DNA of 33,221 nt from Gemmatimonadota bacterium (GCA_027295155.1 JAPULH010000074.1:1-33221), one strand, 5' to 3'. Positions 22,992-31,692 are shown, numbered from the stretch's first letter. The notes: generated by a model not told the origin, from the sequence alone. Made by a program: numbers and translations.

Positions 22992-24590
22992 ATGCACCAC
23001 ACCGCCCTTGCCAGAAAGCACCGACCGCGCCAGTTCGCCGAGCTCGTAGGCCAGCGGCACGTGGGCGCTACGCTCCGCGCCGCCGTAGAGAGCGGGCGTG
23101 TCGCACACGCGTACCTGTTCTGCGGGCCGCGTGGCGTGGGGAAGACCACGGCGGCCCGACTGCTCGCCATGGCACTGAACTGCGACGCCACGAGCGGTGG
23201 GGAGCCGTGTGGGACGTGTGCGTCGTGCCAGCGCATCTGGGCGGGCCAAGCGTCACTCGATGTTGTCGAGATCGACGCCGCGTCCCACCGCGGGGTCGAC
23301 GATGCACGCGACCTTCGGGAGCGCGCCATGTACGCACCGTCCGACGAGCACCGCTACAAGGTGTACATCGTCGACGAGGCGCACATGCTCACGCGCGAGG
23401 CGTGGAACACGCTGCTGAAGATCCTCGAGGAACCTCCGCCGCGCGTGATCTTCGTGTTCGCCACGACAGAGCCTCACCGGATTCGGCACACGGCCGCTCC
23501 GGTGCTTTCTCGCTGCCAGCGGTTCGACTTCCGACGCGTGCCGGTCGCCGAGATCGTCAGCCGACTTCGGGAAATAGTGGGTCGGGAGGAGGTCTCGGCC
23601 GAGGAAGCCGCGTTGATGTCGATCGCGCGCCGCGCGGATGGAGGTGTCCGTGATGCGCTCTCTCTTCTGGATCAGGTGCTGTCGCTCGGCGGCAAGGTCG
23701 AGGTCGTCGAGGTGCGTCGCATGCTGGGGCTGGTGGACGAGGAACGGTATCTGGAGATCCTCCGGACGATATCGAGCCGCGATCGCACGGCCGTGTTTCC
23801 GTTTGTCCGGCGACTGCTCGATGACGGCTACGATGCGTCCGAGTTCCTCCGCGGCCTGGGTGAGACGCTGCGCGCGCTCCTGATCCTACGGGCGGATCCG
23901 GAGAGCGAAGTGCTCGAGCTCTTGCCCGAGAGCCGGGCGCGATTCGCGGAGGTGGCCATCCAGTTCGAGGAGATGGACCTCCTTCGGCTTCTCATTGCGG
24001 TGACCGATTTTGAGGCTCGCGGCGGGCTCCGGAGAAGTGGGCACGAGCGTGTGCAGCTGGAGGTCCTTCTGCTTCGGCTGGTGGTGATGGATTCGACGGT
24101 CCAGCTGGAGGACTTGCTTCGCGCTGCGGGAGCGGGCGATGGGGCGCCCTCTGCGGCGAAGATGGAGTCCTCCGTCGTGCGGCAGGTCGACTCGCCGCCG
24201 CCGGACGACCGTGGGGGCCCGAACTTGCGGAAGGTGTGGAGGGAGGCGCTGGAAGGGGCGGGTGAGCTCGGCGGGCAGGCCCTCGCGCTCCGGGGCGTGC
24301 GACCCCTCCGTCTCGAGGGCCAGACGCTGTCGCTCGAGGTGCCGGCGGGACTTCGCGAGGACCTTGAGGCTTTCCTTGCCGACAGTCCGCGCTCCGGCTC
24401 GCTTCGCGACGCACTGGCCGCGAGTCTGAAGTGTGACCGCGAGGCTTTCTCGATCCGCCTCGAGGAGAGCGGGAGGTCCGGACGGCTCAACGCCCGGACC
24501 ACGAGGGAACAGCGGGTGAAGGAGATGGTCGTTGTGGATCCCGCGCTCCGCGAAGCGGTAGAAAAACTGGACCTTACGTTGAAGGAGTAG
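22992..24590 (+). CDS. dnaX: DNA polymerase III subunit gamma/tau
   Basis: The clamp-loader ATPase of the replicase, 532 residues. ATG 22992 is chosen because the family N-terminus starts there ('LARKHRPRQFAELVGQRHV'); the ORF-track start at 22941 lies close behind the SRP RNA. Walker A GPRGVGKT is at 45-52, zinc cysteines are 64, 73, 76 and 79 ('CGTCASC'), Walker B is 'VYIVDEAHML', and sensor motifs are 'FVFATTEPHRI' and 'LSRCQRFDFRR'. The C-terminal third is variable, about residues 380-532, as in short tau proteins. No A-rich slippery sequence for programmed frameshifting to gamma was found. ybaB and recR follow as usual. Confidence 0.95.
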   Translation: MHHTALARKHRPRQFAELVGQRHVGATLRAAVESGRVAHAYLFCGPRGVGKTTAARLLAMALNCDATSGGEPCGTCASCQRIWAGQASLDVVEIDAASHRGVDDARDLRERAMYAPSDEHRYKVYIVDEAHMLTREAWNTLLKILEEPPPRVIFVFATTEPHRIRHTAAPVLSRCQRFDFRRVPVAEIVSRLREIVGREEVSAEEAALMSIARRADGGVRDALSLLDQVLSLGGKVEVVEVRRMLGLVDEERYLEILRTISSRDRTAVFPFVRRLLDDGYDASEFLRGLGETLRALLILRADPESEVLELLPESRARFAEVAIQFEEMDLLRLLIAVTDFEARGGLRRSGHERVQLEVLLLRLVVMDSTVQLEDLLRAAGAGDGAPSAAKMESSVVRQVDSPPPDDRGGPNLRKVWREALEGAGELGGQALALRGVRPLRLEGQTLSLEVPAGLREDLEAFLADSPRSGSLRDALAASLKCDREAFSIRLEESGRSGRLNARTTREQRVKEMVVVDPALREAVEKLDLTLKE

Positions 24591-24592
24591 GT

Positions 24593-24931
24593 TTGGTGGA
24601 TCACCTTGGAAACTTGCAGCAGCTGTTTCAACTCGGTCAGCAGATGCAGTCGCGGCTCTCCGACTTGAACGATCGATTGGAGAAGGAGACCCTCTCCGCC
24701 ACGAGCGGCGGGGGCATGGTGGAGGTAAGCGCCGACGGGCGAGGGAACGTGCGCCGCGTCAAGCTCGATCCGGCCGTGGTGGATCCCTCGGACATAGAGA
24801 TGCTGGAGGATCTGATCCTCGCAGCCGTCTCCGAGGTGCAGCGACGGGCGCGCGAGACGATGGAGAAGGAGATGAAGAACGCGGCTGGCGGTCTTCCGCT
24901 CTCTAGCCTCGCGGGCCTCCTGGGCGGTTGA
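24593..24931 (+). CDS. YbaB/EbfC family nucleoid-associated protein
   Basis: A 112-residue DNA-binding protein that forms dimers with a tweezer-like shape. The family pattern is present: N-terminal Gln/Leu-rich helix 'LFQLGQQMQSRLSDLNDRLE', the middle strand region 'GGGMVEVSADGRGNVRRVKL', 'VVDPSDIEMLEDLILAAV' and a Gly-rich end. TTG 24593 or GTG 24596 is the start; AAGGAG at 24582-24587 serves both, with better spacing for GTG. The dnaX-ybaB-recR order is widely conserved. Confidence 0.94.
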   Translation: MVDHLGNLQQLFQLGQQMQSRLSDLNDRLEKETLSATSGGGMVEVSADGRGNVRRVKLDPAVVDPSDIEMLEDLILAAVSEVQRRARETMEKEMKNAAGGLPLSSLAGLLGG

Positions 24932-24982
24932 TGACGACGCTCCTCGATGGACAAGCCGCGGGCCACGTCGGGCTGAACTCCG

Positions 24983-25570
24983 ATGCCCGCCATTGACGAG
25001 CTGATAGCGGAGTTTAGCCGGCTACCCGGCATCGGTCGAAAGACCGCTCAGCGTCTTACGTATCACCTGTTGAAGAGCTCTCCCGCCGAAGCGAGGCGAC
25101 TGGCGGGGGCGCTCGTCAGGGTGGCGACCGAGGTTCGGGCTTGCGGCCGCTGCGGCAACCTGAGCGATCGGGATCCCTGCGAGTACTGTCAAGATCCGCG
25201 GCGGAGCACCGACCAGGTGTGCGTTGTCGAGGAGGCGTCCGATATCGCCGCGATCGAGAAGTCCGGGAAGTATCGCGGTGCGTATCATGTGCTGGGTGGC
25301 CGGCTCTCGCCGCTCGATGGCGTTGGGCCGGACCAGCTGAATATCTCGCCTCTCCTGGAGCGCCTGCGGGACGGCGTCCGCGAGTTGATCATCGCGACGA
25401 ACCCGAGCGTCGAAGGGGAGGCGACCGCGACGTACCTGCATCGGATTGTCGCGCCGATCGAGAGCGTCCGGGTCACGCGGCTGGCGCGAGGCCTTCCCGT
25501 CGGCGGTGATCTCGAGTATGCCGATGGCGTGACGATCGCCGAAGCGTTCACCGGGCGGAGGGAGATGTAG
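24983..25570 (+). CDS. recR: Recombination mediator protein RecR
   Basis: A 195-residue protein that, with RecO and RecF, loads RecA on gapped DNA. It has the N-terminal helix-hairpin-helix 'LPGIGRKTAQRLTYHLL', a Cys4 zinc finger (Cys54, 57, 66 and 69 in 'CGRCGNLSDRDPCEYC'), a Toprim domain ('CVVEEASDIAAIEKSGKYRG', 'LIIATNPSVEGEATATYL') and the C-terminal 'VTRLARGLPVGGDLEYADG' motif. Length is typical. The ATG at 24983 is set by the family start. Confidence 0.97.
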   Translation: MPAIDELIAEFSRLPGIGRKTAQRLTYHLLKSSPAEARRLAGALVRVATEVRACGRCGNLSDRDPCEYCQDPRRSTDQVCVVEEASDIAAIEKSGKYRGAYHVLGGRLSPLDGVGPDQLNISPLLERLRDGVRELIIATNPSVEGEATATYLHRIVAPIESVRVTRLARGLPVGGDLEYADGVTIAEAFTGRREM

Positions 25571-25610
25571 AGGGTCCGCACGGCCGATCATGCACCGGGA
25601 GGAAGCAGAC

Positions 25611-25940
25611 GTGTTGGTGGTGAAGACGGAGCGGGTGTCCGCGCGCGCCCTCAAGATTGCCGGATTCGTCCTTTTCGGGGCGGTGTCGGCCGCCGTCATC
25701 GGAGTCATCCTGGCGCGCGAGCAGATGGTGCGGCATCGTCAGGATCTGTTCAGCCCGCACCCTCTCCGCCGCCTCGCCGCGCTCGGCTATCTTCGGTCCC
25801 ATCCGAACATCGACAACGTGCTGCTGCTGCGAGACTATCTGGCGTGGGAGCAGCGCCCGATGCTGCGGAAGCGGGCTACCGGCGTCCTCGGGAGCATGGA
25901 GAGACACCTCACGGAACCCGAAGCGGCGGAGGGTTCATAG
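25611..25940 (+). CDS. Small single-pass membrane protein of unknown function
   Basis: A 109-residue protein with one membrane helix near the N-terminus ('IAGFVLFGAVSAAVIGVILA') and a basic, Leu-rich cytosolic or periplasmic part ('HPLRRLAALGYLRSHPNIDN', 'LLLRDYLAWEQRPMLRKRA') that resembles a pair of HEAT-like helices. GTG 25611 is chosen because GGGAGG lies 8 bases upstream; the ORF-track ATG at 25590 lacks such a site. It sits between recR and pgsA. I recognise no family. Confidence 0.6.
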   Translation: MLVVKTERVSARALKIAGFVLFGAVSAAVIGVILAREQMVRHRQDLFSPHPLRRLAALGYLRSHPNIDNVLLLRDYLAWEQRPMLRKRATGVLGSMERHLTEPEAAEGS

Positions 25941-25974
25941 GCATCGTTTCCACCGCACGTTGGCGGGTCGGATC

Positions 25975-26616
25975 TTGACACCACTCAATCTTCCGAACGC
26001 TATCACCTCGGTCCGGGTGGCTCTCACGCCGGTCGTGGCGATTCTTCTGCTCCAGCCCTCGCTGCGCTCCCGCCTGCTGGCCTTTCTCGTCTTCCTGCTC
26101 GCGGCCCTGTCGGATCTGTGGGATGGGCAGCTGGCGAGGCGGCGGGACGAGATCACCGACTTCGGGAAGATCGTCGATCCCGTGGCGGACAAGCTGCTGG
26201 TTCTCGCCACGCTCCTACCTCTCTACTGGATCGGTATGCAGCAGCCGGAGCTTGTTTCCATCCCGCTGTATGGGGGGCTGCCGCTCTGGGTCGTGGTGGT
26301 TCTCTTGGGGCGCGAGATCGTGATCACGACGCTCCGCTTCGCGGCTGCCCGGAAGGGGAGCGTGGTCCCGGCGTCGCTGATCGGCAAACGGAAGGCTCTC
26401 GCTCAGAACATCTTCGTCGGGTCGGCGATGCTGCTCGTCGCCCTCAGGACGGGAGCTGTGGCGAACGCCTGGTCGAGCTCGTTCTGGTATGGCTTCCAGC
26501 GCGTCAACGAATGGTTCACGACGGGGATCCTCACCGTGGCCCTGCTGCTTACCGTGGTTTCCCTCATCACCTATCTGTTCTCGTTCGGGCGGATCTTCGC
26601 TCGAGAGCAGGCGTGA
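25975..26616 (+). CDS. pgsA: CDP-diacylglycerol--glycerol-3-phosphate 3-phosphatidyltransferase
   Basis: An integral membrane enzyme of about 213 residues that makes phosphatidylglycerol phosphate. The CDP-alcohol phosphotransferase motif DG-x2-AR-x8-G-x3-D-x3-D is perfect: D50-G51, A54-R55, G64, D68 and D72 in 'DLWDGQLARRRDEITDFG' and 'KIVDPVADK'. Several hydrophobic helices surround it, and the start 'TPLNLPNAITSVRVALTPV' is typical of PgsA. The ORF track extends the ORF back to 25657 over another gene. TTG 25975 fits best, TTG 25960 is also possible, and neither has a good ribosome binding site. Confidence 0.93.
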   Translation: MTPLNLPNAITSVRVALTPVVAILLLQPSLRSRLLAFLVFLLAALSDLWDGQLARRRDEITDFGKIVDPVADKLLVLATLLPLYWIGMQQPELVSIPLYGGLPLWVVVVLLGREIVITTLRFAAARKGSVVPASLIGKRKALAQNIFVGSAMLLVALRTGAVANAWSSSFWYGFQRVNEWFTTGILTVALLLTVVSLITYLFSFGRIFAREQA

Positions 26617-26623
26617 CCGGAGC

Positions 26624-27370
26624 GTGGCGCCGGGCTCCGCGAGCCGCACTCCCCGTACGGTAGTAGCTCGCTCCGTGCGTCTCGTACGACTGGCAGGCGT
26701 GTCGCCGGCGCAGACGTTTCGGACTCTCGAGGCGCTTGAGCTGGCCGGGGTCTCACTCGACCTCAGACCGCGTGGGTATCTCCTCGACCTTTCGCTCCGC
26801 GCTACCGCGGGGTCCGCGGCGGCTCGGGGAACCGATCCTGAACGCGCTCTGGAGGCGGTGATCACGGCCTTCGGGGACCATGTCTTCGCCGTGGGTAGAC
26901 GGACGCTGGTCGCAGTGGTCACCGAGCTTCTGCGGCGTCACGATACGACCGTGTCCACTGCGGAGAGCTGTACGGGAGGCAGGTTGGCGACGGCTCTGAC
27001 CAGCGTGCCCGGGGCTTCGGACGTGTTCTGGGGTGGTGTGGTGGCGTACGATGACGCTGCGAAGCGCGAGCTGGTCGCCGTCAGCGCTCGAACGCTTGCC
27101 GAGCACGGAGCGGTGTCGGAAGCGGTGGCCGGCGAGATGGCGCGTGGTGTGCGCCGACGCTCGGGAACAACGTGGGGAGTGGCGGTTACCGGGATCGCCG
27201 GGCCTGGCGGCGGCACCCCCGAGAAGCCCGTCGGGACCGTCTGGGTTGCCGTTTCCGGTCCTCGGGCGGTGACGGTGCGCTTCCGCTTCGGCGGGGATCG
27301 CCATGAGGTCCGCCGCCGGTCCGCGCAGGCGGCCCTCGATACGCTGCGCAGGTGCTGCCTGCCGGCTTGA
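26624..27370 (+). CDS. CinA-type nicotinamide-nucleotide amidohydrolase lacking the N-terminal MoCF domain
   Basis: A protein of about 248 residues. The C-terminal 160 residues form the CinA amidohydrolase domain (PncC activity: NMN to nicotinate mononucleotide plus ammonia): 'VSTAESCTGGRLATALTSVPG' with the catalytic Ser, 'FWGGVVAYDDAAKRELVAV', 'GVAVTGIAGPGGGTPEKPVG' and 'TVWVAV'. The preceding 80 or so residues ('LELAGVSLDLRPRGYLLDL', 'ITAFGDHVFAVGRRTLVAVV') look like the middle KH-like region of full CinA. The N-terminal COG1058 domain is absent and pgsA lies directly upstream, so no split partner is adjacent. GTG 26624 or GTG 26675 may be the start. Confidence 0.82.
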   Translation: MAPGSASRTPRTVVARSVRLVRLAGVSPAQTFRTLEALELAGVSLDLRPRGYLLDLSLRATAGSAAARGTDPERALEAVITAFGDHVFAVGRRTLVAVVTELLRRHDTTVSTAESCTGGRLATALTSVPGASDVFWGGVVAYDDAAKRELVAVSARTLAEHGAVSEAVAGEMARGVRRRSGTTWGVAVTGIAGPGGGTPEKPVGTVWVAVSGPRAVTVRFRFGGDRHEVRRRSAQAALDTLRRCCLPA

Positions 27371-27396
27371 CCCTGCGAGAATCGGACGGGAAGGGA

Positions 27397-28023
27397 ATGA
27401 AGGATACGAGAGACGCCGAAGGGACGCTCGAGGAAGCTGCTGCGGAGGCCGAGATCGCGGCCGAGGAAGCCGCCGCACGGGCTCACGAGCATGAGGGCCT
27501 CGTCGTGGCCGAGGAGCCGCCGAAGGCGGAGGATGGCCTCGTGCAGGAGCTGCAGGAGCTTCAGGACCGCCACCTGAGGCTGGCGGCGGAGTTCGAGAAC
27601 TACCGAAAACGGACGCGGCGCGAGCTCGCGGAGATGAGGCTCCGGGCACAGGCGGAGCTCGTCCAGTGCTTGCTCGAGGTTCTCGATGACCTGGGCCGTG
27701 TGGCCGAGGCGACGCCCGACGCGACGGTGGAGTCACTGCAGGAGGGCATCGCTCTCGTCGAGCTGAAGATGCGGAGGGAGCTCGATGACGCGGGCCTGGC
27801 CCGCATCGAGGCGGCCGGCAAGCGGTTCGACCCGAACCTCCACGAGGCCATCGTTACCCGCCCCGTCAGCGAACCCGAGGAGGATGATCTCGTGTCCCGC
27901 GTTTTCCTCGAGGGGTACACGTTCGGGCCCATCCTCGTCCGGCCAGCCCGCGTAGAGGTGAGCAAGTACGCGTCTGCGCCAGCGGAGGAGCAGCCGGGGA
28001 CGGCCGAGGGTGACGAGAGCTGA
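27397..28023 (+). CDS. grpE: Nucleotide exchange factor GrpE
   Basis: A 208-residue co-chaperone that releases ADP from DnaK. A Glu/Ala-rich N-terminus leads to a coiled coil ('[20 protein letters not shown]', then '[12 protein letters not shown]') and the C-terminal beta domain ('[20 protein letters not shown]', '[20 protein letters not shown]', where Arg replaces the usual 'GY.l.drvlRpa.V'). ATG 27397 is preferred to 27352, which would overlap the CinA gene; GACGGG lies upstream. The stop overlaps the dnaJ ATG as TGATG, so the two are coupled. dnaK is not in the window. Confidence 0.94.
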   Translation: MKDTRDAEGTLEEAAAEAEIAAEEAAARAHEHEGLVVAEEPPKAEDGLVQELQELQDRHLRLAAEFENYRKRTRRELAEMRLRAQAELVQCLLEVLDDLGRVAEATPDATVESLQEGIALVELKMRRELDDAGLARIEAAGKRFDPNLHEAIVTRPVSEPEEDDLVSRVFLEGYTFGPILVRPARVEVSKYASAPAEEQPGTAEGDES

Positions 28024-29123
28024 TGGCGACGCGGACCAAGGACTACTACGACGTCCTCGGGGTGGATGAGAAGGCCGACGCCGCCGAGATCAAGAAGGCC
28101 TACCGCAAGCTCGCCAAGCAGTACCATCCGGACACGCACCCCGATGAACCGCGGGCCGCGGAACGGTTCAAGGAGATCTCCGGGGCCAACCACGTGCTCT
28201 CCGACCCGGAGCGGCGGCGGAAATACGACCAGATGCGGCGCTTCGGAGGCCTCGGCTTCGGTGGGCGGGCCGGCCCGCGCGGAGGCGGACCGGCCGGGGG
28301 ATTTCGCTTCGAGGATCTCACCGACACCGGTGGCCTCGGGGACCTTTTCAGCTCCATCTTCGACTTTGGCCGGCGCGCCACGAAGCGTCCCAGGCGGCCC
28401 AGCCGCGGACAGAACGTCGAGTACCTGGTCGAGATTCTTTTCCGGACTGCCGTTCGGGGCGGAAAGGTGGCGGTCACGGTGCCGATCGTGGAAAGCTGCG
28501 CGACCTGCGAGGGGGACGGCGTGGCTCCGGGCGGAAAGCTGACGGAGTGCTCGGAGTGCAACGGCACCGGCCGTGTGACGTTCGGTCAGGGCACGTTCTC
28601 CGTGAAGCGGCCGTGCCCTGCGTGCATGGCTCGCGGCGCGATTCCGGACCCTCCGTGCCCGACGTGTGACGGCCGCGGAGAGGTGCGTTCGAGGCGCAGA
28701 ATCAGCGTGGCCGTGCCCTCCGGCGTGGAAACGGGCTCCAAGGTCCGAATACCCGGCCAGGGTGAGCGAGGCCCGGCCGGCGGTGCACCCGGCGATCTCA
28801 TCATCAAGTTCCGGGTCAAAGAGGACCGATTCTTCAAGCGGGACGGCCTGAACCTGGTGTGCGAGGTGCCGATCAACATCGCGCAGGCCATGCTCGGCTC
28901 CAGGCTCCGCGTCCGGACAGTGGACAACAGGAAGATCGTGCTCCGGATTCCTGCCGGAACGCAAAGCGGGACCACCTTCCGCGTTCGTGGCCACGGAGTG
29001 GAGAAGGGTGGTGTGCGGGGAGACCAGCTGGTGCGCGTGCGCATCGAGGCACCGTCGGAGCTCTCGGAGCGGGGACGCGAGGCGGCGCGGGACCTCGCCG
29101 CCGCAGAAGGGCTCCGCTACTGA
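28023..29123 (+). CDS. dnaJ: Molecular chaperone DnaJ
   Basis: A 366-residue Hsp40 that delivers substrates to DnaK and stimulates its ATPase. The J domain has HPD at 35-37 ('[10 protein letters not shown]'), followed by a Gly/Phe region (about 74-120). The zinc domain has four Cys pairs (159/162, 176/179, 198/201, 212/215): [24 protein letters not shown] and CPTCDGRG; the third lacks the usual Gly-x-Gly ending. The substrate-binding C-terminus has '[20 protein letters not shown]', '[19 protein letters not shown]' and '[18 protein letters not shown]'. Its start overlaps the grpE stop. Confidence 0.96.
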   Translation: MATRTKDYYDVLGVDEKADAAEIKKAYRKLAKQYHPDTHPDEPRAAERFKEISGANHVLSDPERRRKYDQMRRFGGLGFGGRAGPRGGGPAGGFRFEDLTDTGGLGDLFSSIFDFGRRATKRPRRPSRGQNVEYLVEILFRTAVRGGKVAVTVPIVESCATCEGDGVAPGGKLTECSECNGTGRVTFGQGTFSVKRPCPACMARGAIPDPPCPTCDGRGEVRSRRRISVAVPSGVETGSKVRIPGQGERGPAGGAPGDLIIKFRVKEDRFFKRDGLNLVCEVPINIAQAMLGSRLRVRTVDNRKIVLRIPAGTQSGTTFRVRGHGVEKGGVRGDQLVRVRIEAPSELSERGREAARDLAAAEGLRY

Positions 29124-29140
29124 CCGACCGCCGCCGTGCC

Positions 29141-29170
29141 GGCCCGGCGTACTTCTTCAAGAGCCTTCTA
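29141..29170 (-). repeat. Stop-codon-linked repeat, copy D
   Basis: Read on the minus strand, TAGAAGGCTCTTGAAGAAGT followed by ACGCCGGGCC matches copy E at 26 of 30 positions. Its first triplet is the TAG stop of mnmA. It lies between the convergent dnaJ and mnmA genes. Only one arm is present, so it does not form the large hairpin of copy A. Confidence 0.75.
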
Positions 29171-30271
29171 GACGATCACGCCCCCGCCGAGCACGACGTC
29201 GTCACGATACAGAACGGCGCTCTGTCCCGGAGTGATCGCGTTCTGCGGAAGCGCCAGATCTACCACGAAGCGCGCGGCCCCGGTCTCGACCAGGCGGCCC
29301 TCGACGATGGGCGCGCCGTGCCGGACCCGTACTCCGACCGTCGTCCCCGTCTCGGGAATCGGAGCCAGCCAATTGGCCCTCGCCGCCTCCACACGGGTTC
29401 TGGCGAGAGAGGAGCGCGGTCCCACGACGACCGCTCGCTCCCCGGGCCGGATCTCGATGACGAACATCGGCTCCGCGAAGCCGCCCGGCAGACCACGCCG
29501 CTGCCCCACAGTGAACCGGGCATAGCCGTCGTGCTCCCCGACCGTGCGGCCGTTCTCGAGAACGACGGGCCCCGGAGCCAGGGCCGGGTGGTCGTCGCCC
29601 AGATAGCGCCGGAGCACGCCCGCGTAATCGTTGTCCGGCACGAAGCAGATCTCATACGACTCCGCCTTGTCGGCGGTGCCCAGGTCCAGCGCTCGCGCCT
29701 GTCGCCGGACGTCCGCCTTCTCCATGTCTCCGATCGGGAGCAGGAGTCGCCCGATCACCTCCCGTGGGATTCCCCAGAGGAAGTACGTTTGATCCTTCCG
29801 GTCGTCCTCGGCGCGGCACAGCAGCGGCGTGCCGTTCTCGCGAGTCACGCGCGCGTAGTGCCCGGTCGCGAGGAAGTCACACCCGAACGCGTCGGCGCGA
29901 TGCAGCAGGTCGCGAAATTTCGTGAAGCTGTTGCAGCGCACGCACGGAATGGGAGTCCGGCCGGCCGCGTACTCGGAGACGAAGTCGTCGATCACGTCGC
30001 GGGTGAAGCTCTCCTCGACATCGAAGACGGTGTGCACGATGCCGAGGCGCGCCGCTACCGATCTCGCGTCGGCGATCCCCTCGAGCCCGCAGCACGAGCG
30101 GCTCGGGCCGGGCACGTCGCCGTAGCAGAACGTCTTCATCGTGAGGCCCACGACCCGGTATCCCGCTTCGTGGAGGAGTGCCGCCGCGAGGCTCGAATCC
30201 ACACCGCCCGACATGGCGACCAGAACGGAGGCTTCGCGGTGCCCCGGTGCGGTGGCGGTGGGCCCGTACAC
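29168..30271 (-). CDS. mnmA: tRNA-specific 2-thiouridylase MnmA
   Basis: A 367-residue enzyme that puts sulfur on U34 of Glu, Gln and Lys tRNAs. Motifs from the N-terminus: PP-loop 'VLVAMSGGVDSSLAAALL', the catalytic Cys110 in 'TPIPCVRCNSFTKF', 'DFLATGHYAR', 'DDRKDQTYFLWGIP', the second catalytic Cys209 in 'ESYEICFVPD' and C-terminal 'RFTVGQRRGLPGG'. GTG 30271 is preferred to the ORF-track start at 30349: GGAAGG lies 9 bases upstream, it begins 16 bases after the desulfurase stop, and length then fits the family. The neighbouring cysteine desulfurase probably supplies the sulfur. The segment 'KTFCYGDVPGPSRSCCGLEG' carries extra cysteines. Confidence 0.95.
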   Translation of the reverse strand: MYGPTATAPGHREASVLVAMSGGVDSSLAAALLHEAGYRVVGLTMKTFCYGDVPGPSRSCCGLEGIADARSVAARLGIVHTVFDVEESFTRDVIDDFVSEYAAGRTPIPCVRCNSFTKFRDLLHRADAFGCDFLATGHYARVTRENGTPLLCRAEDDRKDQTYFLWGIPREVIGRLLLPIGDMEKADVRRQARALDLGTADKAESYEICFVPDNDYAGVLRRYLGDDHPALAPGPVVLENGRTVGEHDGYARFTVGQRRGLPGGFAEPMFVIEIRPGERAVVVGPRSSLARTRVEAARANWLAPIPETGTTVGVRVRHGAPIVEGRLVETGAARFVVDLALPQNAITPGQSAVLYRDDVVLGGGVIV

Positions 30272-30287
30272 AGGCAGCAGCCTTCCG

Positions 30288-31544
30288 TTAGGTGTGGGCC
30301 ATGATTCGGGAACAAGCCCGGATCGTGGCATCGGCCGCCCGCTCGACATGTTCCCGAGTCGTTGTCGGCCCGAAGCTGTAACGGAGGGTGGCGTACTCGT
30401 CCGATCCGGCGATGCCCATCGCCTTGAGCACGTGAGACGCGGCGACGGAACCGCTGCTACACGCCGACCCGGCCGAGACCGCGATCCCGTCCAGATCCAG
30501 CGATACGAGAAGGGCGCCCGGATCGCAGTCGGGGATGCCTACGCTGAGGATGTTGGGAAGGCGCTCCGGGGCGTCGCTCGCGTGAACGGTCAGGCCGCGG
30601 ACTCCCTCTTTCAGGCGCTTCGTGAGTCGCTCCCGCAGCTCGTGCCACCGCGGCACCACCGTCGCGCGTTCCTTGACCGCGAGCCGCGCGGCGCGCGCGA
30701 ACCCCACCGCGCCCAGCGGATTCTGTGTGCCCGGCCACAACGCGCGCTCCTGCGTGCCGCCGTACGTCAGCGGTGCCAGATCCACTCCCTCTCGACAGTA
30801 AAGGAGACCGATGCCCACCAAACCTCCCAGTTTGTGAGCGGTCGCGGAGAGCAGGTCGGTGGGGATCCGTTGGACGGAAACGTCCAGCTTACCGAACGCC
30901 TGCACCGCATCGGTGTGGAGAAGAGCTCCGTGCCGGTGGGTCAGGCGCTCCACCTCGGCGATTGGCTGGACGGCGCCGACCTCGTTGTTCGCCCACATGA
31001 TGGATACGAGCGTCGGCCTGTCACCATCCTGCGCCAGTACGGTCTCGAGAACGTCCAGGCGGAGCGTCGCCGAAGCGTCTACCGGTATGAGTCGCACGTC
31101 GGCGCCCTCTTCCGCCGCGTGCCTCGCCGCACCCAGACCCGCCTGGTGCTCGACCTCCGAGAGGAGCACGCGCGGTTGCCGCCCGGCGTTGGCTCGAACG
31201 AAGCCCAGGACGGCGAGGTTGCTCGAGCTCGTGCCGCCGCCCGTGAAGTAGACCTCGCGCTTATGACAGCCGATGAGGCCGGCGAGCTCCGCGCGTGCCT
31301 CCTCGAGGCTGTGGTGCGCCCTCTGGCCGAAAGAGTGGGAACTGACCGGATTGAAGCAACAATCGAGCGCTTCCTCCATGGCCGTCCACACCTCCGGCCG
31401 CAGGGGAGCCGTAGCGGCGTAATCGAGGTAGATCGCCTGGCCTTCGGCGTACACGTTCGTCGTCTCCGCGTTGTCCCGTGGCGCCCGGGGCCCGGGGGTT
31501 CCGGACGTACGGCCGCCGTGTCGAGGTGGTATTCGGTCCGCCAC
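30288..31544 (-). CDS. Cysteine desulfurase (NifS/IscS family)
   Basis: A 418-residue PLP enzyme that takes sulfur from cysteine, here most likely for MnmA, the next gene in the operon. The fold-type I markers are 'YLDYAATAPLRPEVWTAM', His133 in 'SEVEHQAG', 'MWANNEVGAVQPI', the PLP lysine Lys238 in 'SATAHKLGGLVGIGLLY', and the active Cys362 in 'SAGSACSSGS'. In the cofactor loop the usual 'SGATESNN' reads TGGGTSSSN, so the Glu is replaced by Ser. The start is GTG 31544 with AGGA upstream; the first 35 or so residues before 'IYLDYAA' are extra and could be shorter in reality. It could also serve Fe-S assembly. Confidence 0.93.
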   Translation of the reverse strand: MADRIPPRHGGRTSGTPGPRAPRDNAETTNVYAEGQAIYLDYAATAPLRPEVWTAMEEALDCCFNPVSSHSFGQRAHHSLEEARAELAGLIGCHKREVYFTGGGTSSSNLAVLGFVRANAGRQPRVLLSEVEHQAGLGAARHAAEEGADVRLIPVDASATLRLDVLETVLAQDGDRPTLVSIMWANNEVGAVQPIAEVERLTHRHGALLHTDAVQAFGKLDVSVQRIPTDLLSATAHKLGGLVGIGLLYCREGVDLAPLTYGGTQERALWPGTQNPLGAVGFARAARLAVKERATVVPRWHELRERLTKRLKEGVRGLTVHASDAPERLPNILSVGIPDCDPGALLVSLDLDGIAVSAGSACSSGSVAASHVLKAMGIAGSDEYATLRYSFGPTTTREHVERAADATIRACSRIMAHT

Positions 31545-31692
31545 CGGGAGTTCCTGATGCGGCGCAGCGCGTCCCGACGGGTCGCGGCGGAGAGGGCCTC
31601 ATCGGGAAGGTTTCATCCGCGGACCGCTCCCTCTAGCTTGAGCGGCTGCTTCTCATATCGGTCATCGGCAACTCGCGCTCACACGGAGGATC

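Noticed and set aside
22762-23049. 95-residue plus-strand ORF, and opposite-strand ORFs, over the ffs region
   Set aside because: The segment folds and reads as SRP RNA; the ORFs have no conserved features.
24558-24575. A-rich GAAAAACTGG near the end of dnaX as a frameshift site
   Set aside because: It is not an AAAAAAG slippery heptamer and lies at the very end of the gene, so it could not produce a gamma form.
28859-30304. 481-residue plus-strand ORF across dnaJ and mnmA
   Set aside because: It overlaps dnaJ out of frame and mnmA antisense, and has no recognisable domain.
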